A stretch of 64,000 bases of DNA from Symbiodinium natans. Its lineage: Eukaryota; Sar; Dinophyceae; Suessiales; Symbiodiniaceae. The notes under the pieces are model-generated. The model saw nothing but the letters and a program-made list of their open reading frames with translations, was not told where the DNA came from and ran no database searches. The number at the start of each line of letters is the position of its first letter. Within the stretch, counting starts at the first letter, position 1. Made by a program: the position numbers and the translations under genes. Below are positions 47,861 through 59,037 of the stretch, one piece after another. Where the stretch lies: assembly GCA_905221605.1 (NCBI GenBank), contig CAJNDS010002091.1:1095001-1159000 (forward strand), given 5' to 3'.

Positions 47861-48539
47861 AACAACTCGTCTGCTACTTTACTACTGTATGTATTCGGTT
47901 CTTCGTTCCACCTTGCAACCACTCCTGCCCTTCATCACGTTTGGCAGGTAAGGCCAGGGCTCCACGAATGAAGACCAGAACAAAATGCCGGCAAACAGGC
48001 TCAGCACCTCCAAGGACTCCGAAGCAGTCGCGACAGGTCCACCCACGAAATGATTCCCGGGATCACTGAGTCCGACGCCGACAGCAAACAAAGGCCCTGC
48101 TTTACAAAGCTGCGAAAGGCGCGGGAAGCCATGCTGTGAACAAGCGGCCATAGCCATGAAAGGCATGACCAGTTCTAGACCTCCTCATACCTCCTCTAGC
48201 GCCAGTTCTGGCCTGACATGCCACCCTTGGTTTACAGGCCTACCTGCCCCATTGATTTCAAGGATGCAAATCAAGCTGGTTGAAGATGGTTGAGTACGCA
48301 TGCTGCTAGGTTAGGCTTTCTGCCACATGTGATTGAAAGCTACTGGTGCCTGCCACCGTAACTAAGATTCGCATGGACCATCATCGGCGGCGAATGAGAA
48401 GCACTGGGCAGTACCACACGCACACAAACGCCCGTAGCCGGGGAGCACACGTGTTGGCCATACTTCGCAAGGGTTCGAGAGTTGTCTGCCAAGTTGTGCC
48501 AGGTGAGCAAACAGCAGGTTTCACTGGCAGCTAGCACTC

Positions 48540-48930
48540 CGCACAAGGATCATGGCACTGTCATGGCAAATGCTGCTCGCCTCCATGAGCTGTTCAACGA
48601 TGGTCATATACAGCCGTTCGAATTGCGTGTAGCTCTTGTCGAAGGCGGTGATCTTGGTGCACCGTTCCACTCGCTTGACAGAGCAAGGCCATGTACGGAC
48701 TCACCAAGGCGCCAGTGATGCTCTCATTGTTTCCGGGTCTTCTGTTTGGTTGCGCAGGTATGTTGCTCACATCAGCAAAGCTGGCAGAATGCTCCGTTCA
48801 AAGCAGTTCTCTGCCGGAAATCGGAGCTGTACAACGTCAGCATGCTTGGCACAGCCCTTGTCAAGGCCGAGCACGTTATAGCACATTATCAACATCCCTA
48901 CTGCAGCCACAAGCAGGGTGGACAGTAATG
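48540..48930 (+). CDS. Possible plus-strand coding region
   Basis: Here the plus strand looks more protein-like than the minus strand, the opposite of the rest of the window. It reads MANAARLHELFNDGHIQPFE then VALVEGGDLGAPFHSL (48.56-48.68 kb). In another frame it reads LCRKSELYNVSMLGTALVKA, ending at a stop near 48928. It could be two exons of a small gene. Not recognised, and coincidence is possible. Confidence 0.25.
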
Positions 48931-48939
48931 GCGCCAACC

Positions 48940-50070
48940 CGGGCATCCATGCCCATTTGGTGGCTTGCCCATGTCCCGCGACGGCCCCCCACTATTCGGC
49001 CTCTTAGAAGGCTAAGTGTTTGAGCTGCAAGCATCTGCAAGCCTGTTCCGGCTCACTGTCGAGATGGCTATATACATCAAAGCTTCGCACGTCAAATGGT
49101 TGGCAAGCGCATGTCCTTTTTGTGAGCCCACTTTACTGCCTGTGCTTGCGCTTTCCATCCAGAGTGCGGTGGTTCATTCATGTTCATTCCACTTCTGACA
49201 GGGAGATCTTCAAGACTCTTCAAGATGTCTGTCCGTACACTTAGATCCTCGTCCCTCAGACTATTCATAGGTCTCCGCTGGCAGGAACCTAGCCGTCCTG
49301 TCGCCCAGCCCCTTACCCGTCACGCTCTCGGTCGTTCCATCTGAGAGCGGCCAGACGAGGGATGGGCGAAGAAGTATACGCCCTTCTTTGATCGAGATTC
49401 TCGGACCTCGGGGTCCATGGTGGTCTCCGACATTAGGGGTACTTTGTTGGGGTCTAGTATCAGGGAATCCTATAGTTCTACTATTTGGGGGGCTGTTTAG
49501 GGGTCCCCACATGGCATCGGTTGGGGCAGTTGGAGCTGAGCAGCTTCCCAGCCAGGCGGTAAGCCTGCCTGCAGCTCTTTCAGCTTCGGATCAGTCACTG
49601 CAGGGCCTGAGGAATGAGAGCTTGTAGCACACGGTATTCTCTTGAATGACCTTTCGCAAGCTGCCGGGCCTGGTTTCACTTTGGGTGCAGGTCTTGGTCT
49701 TGCTGGAGGGCCACTCTTCCAGGCAGCTGCAGCCTCAAGTCAAGCTTGGCTGACTTTTTCACCAAACATTGACCCTTTCAGCAACAACGTGCAATTGCGT
49801 GCTCTGTAGGCAATCCGTGATGCAGCCTCGCGGACTGACATGCCTTCGAAGTAAACGCTCAGGAAGGGTCCAATTGGCACCTGCAGCAGTGCACGCTGCA
49901 TGCCTTGGGTGCGCGGGCGCGTGGCAACTCCCTGCCTTGGCAGGGCTCATTGTGTCATCTTCCGGGTCGAGAAAAAACCCACTAATTACCTTGGCTCCGG
50001 TCATTTCAATCAAGACCAATCATGTGAGAATGCTGAAAGCCTTGAGAGGGTGCTTCATCCGAGGTGAGTT
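48940..50070. other. No recognised gene
   Basis: Short frames only. One minus-strand piece near 50.0-49.93 kb (AKVISGFFLDPEDDTMSPAK) might be an exon. No repeats of note. Confidence 0.3.
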
Positions 50071-50076
50071 CTCACG

Positions 50077-50480
50077 CTAGCGGCAGGACACACCTATGTG
50101 CCAAGTTGCCAACTGCTCATTCACAACTTTGACGACTGCGTGCACACGCGGATGGATCGGGTCTCCATCCTCAGGTGTGCGAAGATTCAATGCAGGGTCA
50201 CAGCATCATCTTGACCGTCCGCACATCATGTTGATCTCTGCAAGCCTTGTCTGTCGAAGGAAGGTTTGCACCTTCGTGTTCGTCTCCCAGGTAGTAGTGC
50301 CCAACGGGACCTTTACGTGAGATCCACCTCAGAAGGACAAATCCGGAAGGAAGCTACCAGTCGGATGGAAACTGAAGAATGCAGCCCCTCGAAGCGAACA
50401 GTGGGTGCAACGTGGGTAGATGTGGTCAACTTCTGCAGTCAACACGCAGCCCTTCATAGCGGCTTCCTCGTAGCTCCCGG
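50077..50480 (-). CDS. Unrecognised gene, terminal exons
   Basis: Three protein-like minus-strand pieces in different frames: about 50430-50345 (EVDHIYPRCTHCSLRGAAFF), 50310-50210 (VKVPLGTTTWETNTKVQTFL, RQTRLAEINMM) and 50174-50077 (DGDPIHPRVHAVVKVVNEQL) ending at a TAG at 50079-50077. The second and third look like consecutive exons, the third beginning after an AG|G acceptor. No family recognised. A G11 run at 50569-50579 lies just upstream. Confidence 0.35.
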
Positions 50481-51416
50481 GCCATCATCGCGCAAATAAG
50501 TGGACCTGTCGGGGCAAGAAAACATGCTGTGCGCGAGTTCGCGGAACGGAGGGCCGGGGCACAGGGGGGGGGGGGGGGAGCAAACGGGGTTCCTTGACCT
50601 TTGCATTGCCAGGGATGTCTCATATTCCCCCATCACTAACCTTCTTCTTCTGGCCGCCCGCGCTCCAGGACGTGGGCGACTTGCGAAGGAGTCGCACTGC
50701 TACAGAGAGATGCTGCATGCTCCTGGAGCTGCATGGCCTCAAGAAAGCATACTTCTGGTGATCTCCTGTGTCTGCTTTCATCGTGACGTCCACACAGCTT
50801 TGTTGCAACCATTTCCGCTGCTCTCTGCTACATCCACAACATTTGGCAACAAGGCAGGTTATGCTCCTTTATACTCTTGGTGCCCTGCCAGCTGCTTGCA
50901 AAGTTTGGCCCGCGCGGCCGGCCCATGCTGGTTGCCCCCTCTCCTTGGTGCAACTTGTCGCTGCGGTCCTAGCACAAACAAGAGACCTTCGCCAGGAGCA
51001 CACACAAGTCCGTGGCAAACCCTTCGAGTACGGCGAAGTGTCAAACCTCGGGCGAACCATTCCCGTGCGGCATCCTTGGCAGCTTGGAGGCTCATCGAGG
51101 CCTGAAGGCAAAGCGGATGGAAAGAAGCTTTGAAGCTTCCTTTCGGGACCCTGGGGGATTGCCTACGCCCACTCAGTAATAGCAGCCCGACCCGAGAAGT
51201 GCTGAAGGTCTTTTCTGCTCCGCTCAGCTGTTGCGAGTCAGAAGCACCGTGTCCCAGGTTTCGCCTGGGCTGCCCGATGTGATCGCAGCGCAGTACTCGT
51301 GGCATGTTCGACCAGCGCAAGTGCGCCCAGAATGGGCTTGCACGGCTTATAGCAAAGGTTAGAGTGGTCACGAGGCCGTTCAGCACGTCTCTGCCATTGA
51401 AATCGAAGCCGGGGCT

Positions 51417-51819
51417 TCAGGACAGGCGCAAAAGCAAATGCTCTCCTTGCTTGGAGGAGAACACCTCCGACAACCCGCCAACAGGCAGCGCAAACGCCAC
51501 CTCCTCGAAACTCTTGCTCATCATGCCTTTCTCAAAGGGATCGAGGCGACCTCCTTTCTTGGCAGATTTGCAGTCGGAATGCTGACCTGCCAGCTCCTGC
51601 ATTTTGCAAAAATCGTGACATGTGGTGGACATGGGTCTAAAGGACTTGTAAAGATGCTTTAAGTTTAGAGTCTAGAGGATTATCTTAAACCTTCCGTGCC
51701 TCGAACTTGCTGAGAAGGCTAGGGCCCGAAGTGGGAGCAAGGAGAAGCCGCAGGCTCTGCAGGTGCTGCTTCGCTTCCTCCTGGCTGCAAGCGATGACCT
51801 CCTCTCGCCAGGAACTTGC
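51417..51819 (-). CDS. PIN1: Pin1-type parvulin peptidyl-prolyl isomerase
   Basis: Isomerises phospho-Ser/Thr-Pro bonds in the Pin1 class. Exons 51819-51691 and 51596-51417 join in phase 0 through a 94-nt GT-AG intron (51690-51597), giving SSWREEVIACSQEEA, then LAGQHSDCKSAKKGG and GMMSKSFEEVAFALPVGG, ending GEHLLLRLS. The SSWREE start matches Pin1's SSWRQE. Relative to human Pin1, Cys113, Leu122, Met130, Phe134 and His157 are kept, while Gln131 is Ser and Ser154 is Gln. The first beta strand with the other active-site His probably lies in an upstream exon near 51.9 kb (KRHLHMLVLYF), whose donor is not fixed. No WW domain is visible in what was found. Confidence 0.85.
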
Positions 51820-52079
51820 CTCAACATCAGCAAACAAAATCTTTGGGAAGGTCTCTAAAGTAGAGGACAAGCATGTGCAGGTGCCTTTTTGCAGCCCCGA
51901 TGTTTTCGAAGGATCTGCAGCACCGTGGCGACTTCACCAGCTGCAGCGTGCTTGGCACGTTTGACCGGGCGACCCGGCTGCGGGACCTATTTGAAGGAGC
52001 GAAGGCGTGCGAGGTAGCATGGGACGTGACATGTTTCTGCAGCTCCGAAAGAATGATTCCCGCACAGGCCCCCATGCGC

Positions 52080-52990
52080 CCCCTCCTCTCCAGAGTCCAA
52101 GATGGTCACGCGCTTGGAGGTCGTCCCGTCTTCGCTGCCACAGGCCTCTTCGTTGGTTTCAAGGAGATGTAAAAAGCGAGTTAGGAACAAAGTGGAGCTG
52201 GGAGGAGCACGCTTCGTCCCGAATAGAAGGGTTCGACGTTAGCTTCTGCACTGCAATGTATGAACCGATCTCGGCTTGGTGGGTTGAGTGCCGGCTAGCA
52301 TGCGTAGCTTTTGAGGCTCCCCCTGGCTGCAGACACTCCGAAATTTTTGAGTTTGCTGGCCCCAGGCCAGACCCCGCCCACCGTCACCAAAACGCGAGAA
52401 AGCAGGAGCATCCCAAATCCAACCACCAGAGTAGCTGAGCTGTCAGGGAAGAACATGTTCTGAGAGACCGAAAACTGAGGAGGCTAAAACGCGGACAGAA
52501 TGGAGTCTACATTATACAACGAGACCAAGTCGTCGGCAGGGAGGGAGGTGGATCTCAACAGTGAGCACCTGCCTCCAAGGGGATGCAGGGCTGTGCCGAG
52601 CGTTGGGGCTTGCCCAAAAGAGGATCCTTTTTTGTTCCTATACTACAGGGCAATATATTTACGGCACCAAGAACGGCCCAGAATTTAGGGAAGCACCTCG
52701 CGCAGCAGATGTAAACATGACTATGTGGCGCCGCCCTTGCATTCGGGGGGTTGCTTGGGTCCGTTGCCCGTTGCCCTTGGCGTGGCTGTTGTGAAAACAT
52801 CTCTTTTCGGAGTGCCTGCTACGAGGGATTCCTGGGGAAACAAGGGTGCGGGGCTTCCGATCGGATTGGCTTGGCGTAGGCCTTTGACAGATTCCTGGTA
52901 ACCTGTGATTTTTGAGGAGGGGCTGCAGTGCATCATGCCCTCAAAAAGCCACAAGGCGCGCAAGGCCTGAACCTGTCTACACCTCGCGGT
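52080..52990. other. No recognised gene
   Basis: Interval between the parvulin's probable first exon and the cyclophilin stop. Short frames on both strands without motifs. Confidence 0.35.
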
Positions 52991-53009
52991 CTTACTCAGG
53001 GGCCGAACA

Positions 53010-53603
53010 TCAACTGTAGCAGTTTGTGCGTTCAGGGGCAGACTTTTCGGCATGCCCAAGATCCTCCATCATCTTTACGGTGTCCATTCCTGAGACGATT
53101 TTCCCAAAGGCCACATTCTTGCCATCAAGTTGTGGGCATGCTGTGCAGCAAATAAGGAACTGAGAGCCATTGGAGTCTGGACCAGAATTCGCCATTGACA
53201 CAATTCCTTCAGAGTCGTGCTTGATCTCGAAGTTCTCGTCTTTGAACGCATGGCCGTAGATGGATTCTCCACCCGTTCCATCTCCCATTGTGATGTCACC
53301 GCCGATACACACAAAGCCAGGGATGATGCAGTGAAATACAGACCCGAGGAAGGTGAGGCGCTTTCCGCTCACTGACCCACGTCCCCGCTCGCCAGTGCAG
53401 AGGCACCTGAAGTTCTCGGCCGTTTCAGGCACCGTGTCGAAGTACAATTCAATCTCAAGGCGCCCAATGGCTTGTCCATCCAAGGATACTTCCAGGAAGA
53501 CCTTGCAAACAGCGTGGCAAGGTGAATTGATGTGAATTCGGGGTCCGTTCCAAGTTAGACAAGCCGCCCTGGGATCAACCCTCTCCTGGTCCGCCTTCTT
53601 CAA
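53010..53603 (-). CDS. Cyclophilin-type prolyl isomerase with altered active site
   Basis: The cyclophilin fold is clear: VFLEVSLDGQAIGRLEIEL, TVPETAENFRCLCTGE, DGTGGESIYGHAFKDENF and IVSMANSGPDSNGSQF. But the catalytic pocket differs from human CypA: Arg55 is Cys (FHCIIPGF), Met61 Val, Gln63 Ile (CIGGD), Phe113 Leu, Trp121 Gln and His126 Asn; Phe60 and Leu122 remain. Catalysis and cyclosporin binding are therefore doubtful, while the scaffold is intact. The frame opens with TTG at 53603, so there is no start; the exon may begin at an AAG|GTC acceptor at 53501, which fits the family's first strand. The C-terminal strand after MEDLG is replaced by a short tail, so another exon may follow. An expressed pseudo-enzyme is likely; a decaying gene is possible. 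Confidence 0.85.
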   Translation of the reverse strand: MKKADQERVDPRAACLTWNGPRIHINSPCHAVCKVFLEVSLDGQAIGRLEIELYFDTVPETAENFRCLCTGERGRGSVSGKRLTFLGSVFHCIIPGFVCIGGDITMGDGTGGESIYGHAFKDENFEIKHDSEGIVSMANSGPDSNGSQFLICCTACPQLDGKNVAFGKIVSGMDTVKMMEDLGHAEKSAPERTNCYS

Positions 53604-53639
53604 AAAGCCTGCTGCCTGCCAGGCTTTGAAGGCAGCAAG

Positions 53640-54564
53640 TCATGACATGTCATGAAGACCCATCTCCTCTTCTTCTTCTCCTGTAAGGACTTGGGCGTGA
53701 ACTCGCACGCCTCCGTATGCCCCTAGGCGCGCGCTTCTTCTTCTTCTTCTTCTTCTTCTTCTTCTTCTTCTTCTTCTTCTGTAGCTCTCTCTCTCTCTCT
53801 GCCGTGAGGTCTCAGACGTGCCGGAAGGTGTACTTGCCTCTGCCGTGCGAGGGGAGGCAGGCTCAATGCCAAGCCGCTCTTCAAGCGACGAAAGTTGTTC
53901 GACGAAACCAGAATTTGGACTGATCGCTGGACGCTTCTCCTGTTCACAGGGTTCAACTTTCAGGCTTGACAGGTCGTCACTTAAGTATAGTAGTGCCACT
54001 TGTTGAACTGGCAGGTGCGGCTCAGAATGCAGCTCCTTGATAGACAGCAAAGCCTCAGGCAAAGGAAAGCTATGGAACACTGCGGAATTCCAGTTTGGTG
54101 TGGCATGAGTCCCGTGACAATCGCCGCGCCTTTCCAGCCGAGATCTTCTCCCTCTGCATCAGGAAAGAGACAACCATCGCAACACTTCTGGATCTCCCTT
54201 CGATGCAATGAACGAGCACCTTGCCTTGTGCCAACCCTTCGGAAATAAACAGTCTGGCATCATCAAAATGTTGCGCTATGTCCTCGGAACCCAAATCTTT
54301 GACTGGAATAAACAACCTCACGAATGGATCTTTCTTGCCACCATCCTGGAGATAGATCCGTCCGGCGCTTGAACGTCCATCCAGCTTCCGCTTGGAAATA
54401 TGCTTGGCGTCTTCTAACAGTGGTATGCCCAGTTTTGCAGGGAATTCGGTGCCAACCGAGAGCACGTGGGTCACTCCCAAGAGAGAGAGCTGCTTGGTCT
54501 GGGAAGCAGCTTCATGGGAGCCGATGTAGAGCTTCGATCGAATCTCTGCCACGTCCAGGTTCAT
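53640..54564 (-). CDS. Dual-specificity protein phosphatase
   Basis: Removes phosphate from Tyr and Ser/Thr residues. Exon 1 (from ATG 54564 or an upstream acceptor, to 54130) has IRSKLYIGSHEAASQ, the general-acid segment IPVKDLGSED and the catalytic P-loop VHCIEGRSRS (C-x5-R). A 76-nt GC-AG intron (54129-54054), an 18-nt microexon (54053-54036) and a 96-nt GA-AG intron (54035-53940) lead to exon 3 (from 53939). The joined product reads ISAGKALLSIKEKRPAISPN, aligning without gaps to the DUSP segment before the conserved RP-x-x-x-PN motif. Exon 3 continues with GFVEQLSSLEERLG, then Ser/Thr-rich, and crosses a (CTT)n repeat read as about 15 Arg before a stop at 53640; that tail may be intron. 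Confidence 0.82.
53735..53800. repeat. (CTT)n and (CT)n microsatellite
   Basis: About 15 CTT units followed by about 8 CT units on the plus strand, overlapping the end of the phosphatase's last open frame, where the minus strand would encode poly-Arg. Confidence 0.95.
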
Positions 54565-55332
54565 CCAAGGGCACCCATCCGCATGTCCGATGATGGCCTT
54601 CCCCACTCTATCCTCTCACATTGGAATCTACTGGTTCTATGGTGAGCCAAGGGCGAGCAGCAAGGGAAAGCGTCGTAGCTATGAGTTTGGCTCCGCAAGT
54701 CAGGGTCACAAGAGTGTCACAAGACAATCCGAGTCAAATCGCCAACCTTGCCAGAGGCCCCGCACTTCTCCTCGGGCGCAAGAAGTTTGCGAACCACACA
54801 CGCTCAATCGGCTCTCAGCTGAGTCGACACCGGGTTTCGGCTGAGGGGGCAGCATGGCCTTGCTGGCATGACATGTGTCGAAACTTTAGCAGGGTTTCCT
54901 GCGATGTGTCGAAAACACTTCAGCCGGCCCTTACATCCCACCCAGTGGGCTCTACTAGCAAAGCAAACTGTTATTACTTCCCTGGCTTCCGGGATTTCCC
55001 GAACAAAGCGCCAAAGTGGCTGCAAGAACATGAAATCGGAAAATAGCAAGCTTTCCTGTTGCTTCAGGATTCTTCACACCATTCCCGCCAAGGCTCGGCC
55101 ACTTGCAGCAGTTCCGGATGTCTCTCTTTCAACAGAGTTTCCACTTTGCGGTCTCCGCGCGACTGAGCTAGCAGAATAACGAGGCGTCTCCATGCATCTC
55201 CTCAGTGGTGCCATCTGTCAATGGGTTCGATCTAGTAGGCGGGTGCCGAAGAGACACGTGGAAGCGAGCAGTGGGGTTGGCGTCAATTGACGAACTGAGT
55301 GAGGAGTCGCCAAGAATCTTGGATCCACCTAC

Positions 55333-55449
55333 CTGCAGATGATGTCTAAACAGCTGCTCATAGCTCCAAGACACGTTCTTCGTTGGCAGCTGCAACAGCT
55401 GCAAGTGCAGGATCGACAGCTTTGGCTCCACCGCCATTTCTGACTTCAT
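55333..55449 (-). CDS. Possible first coding exon
   Basis: ATG at 55449 opens MKSEMAVEPKLSILHLQLLQ and runs to HHLQ, followed by a strong GT donor (CAG|GTAGGTGG). It lies upstream of the phosphatase in the same orientation and could be its first exon or that of a separate small gene. No domain seen. Confidence 0.35.
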
Positions 55450-55459
55450 TCTGCCGATC

Positions 55460-57690
55460 TTGGTTCAGGTTATGGCGCACAACAAGTTGAGCACAACAGG
55501 TTGAGGTTAGATTGATAAGTTGATGAGGCTCATTTCTTGGGACTCCTCAACTGTCAATACCGACTTAGTGACTTAGTGTGCCAACACCCACTTTGCACCG
55601 GTGTCCGGTGCTTCACTGAACAGCAACGTCGCTGGGGGGGCCAGGTACGCAAGGGGCCATTGTCTGCAACAGTCTGTAGCATGGGCTGTGCATCACTGAA
55701 GAGAAGACACCCGCAGATTGCGACCGACCTCAGTTTCCCGCAGGCGCTAGTCACCTAGTCTGGATCTGACTCACACATTTGCCGCGCGATTGCCCGCTTT
55801 GACCCACATACTTTTGACACTCAACCCTGGCCCACACTCTTTCTTCTTGTCTGCTTCTTCGAACTTTTGCGCCGCTCCCCTTGCAGAGAGTTGCACGGAA
55901 TGTTGAGTTCCTTTGCCGATGGTCACTCATCATTAAGGGTTACCAGGGTTACCAAAATCTGAGGGCGAGGCAGGTTGGCACATCATGACATTGGGGTGCC
56001 GGTACGGGCATACATGCTACAGGAGCAGCCATGTGCCCCTGTGCAAGGATGACATGCAGCCAGGCATCACACCATGTTAAAGTATCAGCGAGGTTTCCCA
56101 AAATACACTTGAGTCACTTGAGCTGACGAGTGTAGGAGCCTCAAGGCCTGATGTAGTAGAACCCTATATGGTTGAACACACATACACATACTGCCAGCAC
56201 AATATTACCTACATGTCTCCGCTACTTTACTCGAGAATGAAACCGTTGTTCTCTGCCTGCGGAGGAGGGACTCGCCTTTGGCAGAACAGGCTCAGCTCCT
56301 GCTATCGGCGCAACTGGAACCGCATTTCCGCTCGGTAGCAGTTCCCAGGGCACCTGCACCAGGCAAATTCTGCCATCGGCCATATGCATCCACATGCATG
56401 CACACGGCTGCAGGCCCAACCTCAGGCGTTTTTGACCGATCGCGTTTACGACCCATCGCTTCCCGCTGCGCATCCCCGTCGGCTTTGGGCCAAGACACAA
56501 GAAATTACGGATAAACAACTTATCGTGATATTATGAGATTATGATCTTATGACAGTATAATATTACCATATTGGTATATTGCTACATACTGTAATTAACT
56601 ATCTCTCTCTCTCTATATATATTGTTTGGAACACTCAATGTCACTTCCGTGATGTACTCGGAGCAACGCCCTTCGCTTCGCTCATTTCTGAGGACCCCGC
56701 CTCTGAAATCACGAGATTTGCCCACCTCTCCCAAAGTGACCTCACGACCACACGATCTCAGGCAGACTTTAATAGGGAGGAAGTGACCATGGACTGCCAC
56801 TTCTCCTGGTTTGATGTGATGATGCGGCCCCCTCTGCATCCCAAGCTCTTTCGCGCTGTGTACAAATCGGCCATTCACCTGTGCACACGCCTTTTTCTTC
56901 GCGCGCTCGTCGAGGAATCGCCGCAAAAATAAAGCTCATGCCGGCTCACTTGGCGGCACCTGAGCTTGCATGCAAATGGAAGCCATGCAACGCAGCACAA
57001 TGCAGCCACATGCAACCTTTGTTTTGCTTGGTGTGTTCACTCTTCGTTCTCTCTCTGTCACGCATTCAATTTCGACAACGATTGCAAAATTCCCTGCCTG
57101 CAGCTGTCGTGGGATCCAGGATTCATCCCCATGGCTCTCACATGCTCTCAATGGCCAGGTCACCGAAGATTGGACGGTCATTTCTTAAGTGCCATGCACC
57201 ACTGGTGCAACTTGCGCTACTTATGCACATCGGACTTGGGGACAATGTGGACAGGGCATAGCCAGAGCCATCGGCCATTTTTTTCGTGCATTGTGCTCTT
57301 ACATCTTTGTCTGAGTTTCGCGTCCTGCTTGCATTGCATCTGACCTTTCCTCATGCAGGTTTGGCGAACGTGAAGTCTATCTTCCAAAATCTCCTAAGGA
57401 CCCACGTCTTCGGATTAAACCTGCACACGCCAAGGATCACAAAGGCAAAGCGCATGTTGTGGTCTCTGTCCCTTGCGCGACACGAGCAATCAAGATGTCA
57501 TTCGGCAGCAAGGCCGACATGTGCTTCTGCTTTTGTGGGTTACGATTCTAGGCCAGGCTCGAGTTTGAAACGCAGGCAAAGGGCGCAGCAAAAGAGAGTG
57601 ACAACAAAGAAAACGTCAACCAAGTATGCGACCTTCGAACTTTCTGCAACTAACTGCAGCATGGCCCTGCTCACAATTTGCTTGTTTTCT
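55460..57690. other. Interval with weak coding signals only
   Basis: Minus-strand frames at 56518-56222 and 56926-56582 (FLDERAKKKACAQVNGRFVH) might be exons but show no known motif. An AT/CT microsatellite lies at about 56600-56625. Nothing else recognised. Confidence 0.3.
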
Positions 57691-57719
57691 CCGGTCACAA
57701 GCGGGCGATGGGTTGGCGA

Positions 57720-57977
57720 GATTCTCGCGCCTGACGAGCAGCAACGACGTCGGGGAACAGGATTTCCTCCTCAGCTTGCCGCAGGCACTCTTGAATAAAG
57801 GCCTGCCACCTCAAATGGCAACCGAGAGGCCAGGACGTCGCGCAACTCCATGGGGGCCTCCAAGCTCCAACTTTGAGCAAACTCGGCCTCCAAGTCCGCA
57901 ATCTCATCCTTGCTTCGCTTTGGATCTCTCACCTCAGTGCAAGGAAACGCCTTGGGCTCCAGAGCTGTTTGTCTCAA
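57720..57977 (-). CDS. Unrecognised coding exons
   Basis: Two overlapping minus-strand frames both look partly coding: 57977 to about 57840 (RSKDEIADLEAEFAQSWSLE) and about 57805-57720 (AFIQECLRQAEEEILFPDVV). They are acidic and helical and probably belong to one gene, but the frame change falls in too little space for an ordinary intron, so one edge is misplaced or the gene is broken here. Confidence 0.3.
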
Positions 57978-58469
57978 TTTGCCTTATGGGAGAGCTGCAC
58001 AATCCCGGCCCTGGCACGCCCCCCCCTTCCCCGACCAGGAGCTTAGGAGGTTTGCCTTCTTGCAGGCACTTCCTGCTAATGAAGGAAACTGGGGCTTCAG
58101 GGTCCCAGCAAGCCTATAGCTCCCCAAGCTCACTTTCGTGGGTTCCAGGTTCGGGTCAGTAGGACTTGAGCCAGGGATAGTAGGTCAAGTCGCATAATTC
58201 CGCAACTCCTTGCTCGACTTCATTGCTGCTTCGAAAGGCATGGAAAGCAAGTGCTCGACTGCCGAGGATACATCGACATCGGCAAACGGATCTTCCTCCA
58301 TGTCAAGGTCTGCAGCACCTAGGGCCAGGAATCGGCAGCAATATACAAGCAGGCTCACGCTCCTTAGGCATTCCGAGGACAGCGCCTTCCTTCAGCGTCA
58401 TGTCCTGCTGCTACCCGATGCTTAGGAAGACAGCTCAGCTATTGGTAAGAAGATTTCTGAATGAATCCG

Positions 58470-59037
58470 GCGGCCTGTCTCTCCGCTGGCGTATCCACAA
58501 CTTGTTGTGCATCATCAGACGGAAGATCCTTGTAGTATATATCAAGTGTGTACTGTGAGCACAAACCATCACAGGGAGTGGGGAAGATGTGCTGGGACGT
58601 TGCGAGGAAAATGCGATGCAAGGCCCTAGAACAAAACTCCACCAGATTGCTCACGGGTCAGGCCATGGATCAGGCAGCAGTGGGCTGCGATTTCGAAGGA
58701 ACGCCTCAGTCTCCGCCACATTGGCGGCTGCCGCCTGGCTGCAGCGGTGTGCAGAAAGGAGGGCGGAAGCTTGCGGGGCTGCTAAGGGCTGGTGATGACC
58801 GGCTGAGAGGAAGAGTGTAGTAATGGGGTACAAGATCGGGTGAAGTGGGAATACAAGTAGCTTGAGGTGAAAACGGCTTTGGTGAACTTCAGCCGACCCG
58901 GCTTGACACAGCAGAACAAGTATCCGAATGTTCGAGACGTGAGATCCCGAGGGGCTTTCGTGACAATCATGCACAGATTTTTTCACAGCCTCTGGGTCCA
59001 CAATCTCCTCAATGATGTGCCGAAGTTCTTGTGGTGC
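58470..59037 (-). CDS. Unrecognised gene, at least two exons
   Basis: Exon from 59037, after an AG|GCA acceptor, reads APQELRHIIEEIVDPEAVKK and continues SVHDCHESPSG to about 58.9 kb. A second piece near 58.58-58.47 kb reads SQYTLDIYYKDLPSDDAQQV. Both are helical, charged and protein-like. No family recognised. The intron before the first exon ends in a degenerate TTTAGGG-type tract (59041-59072). Confidence 0.4.

Noticed and set aside
50500-51105. 201-codon plus-strand open frame
   Set aside because: Starts over a poly-G run, has no recognisable motif, and lies antisense to a minus-strand frame of equal length; not supported as a gene.
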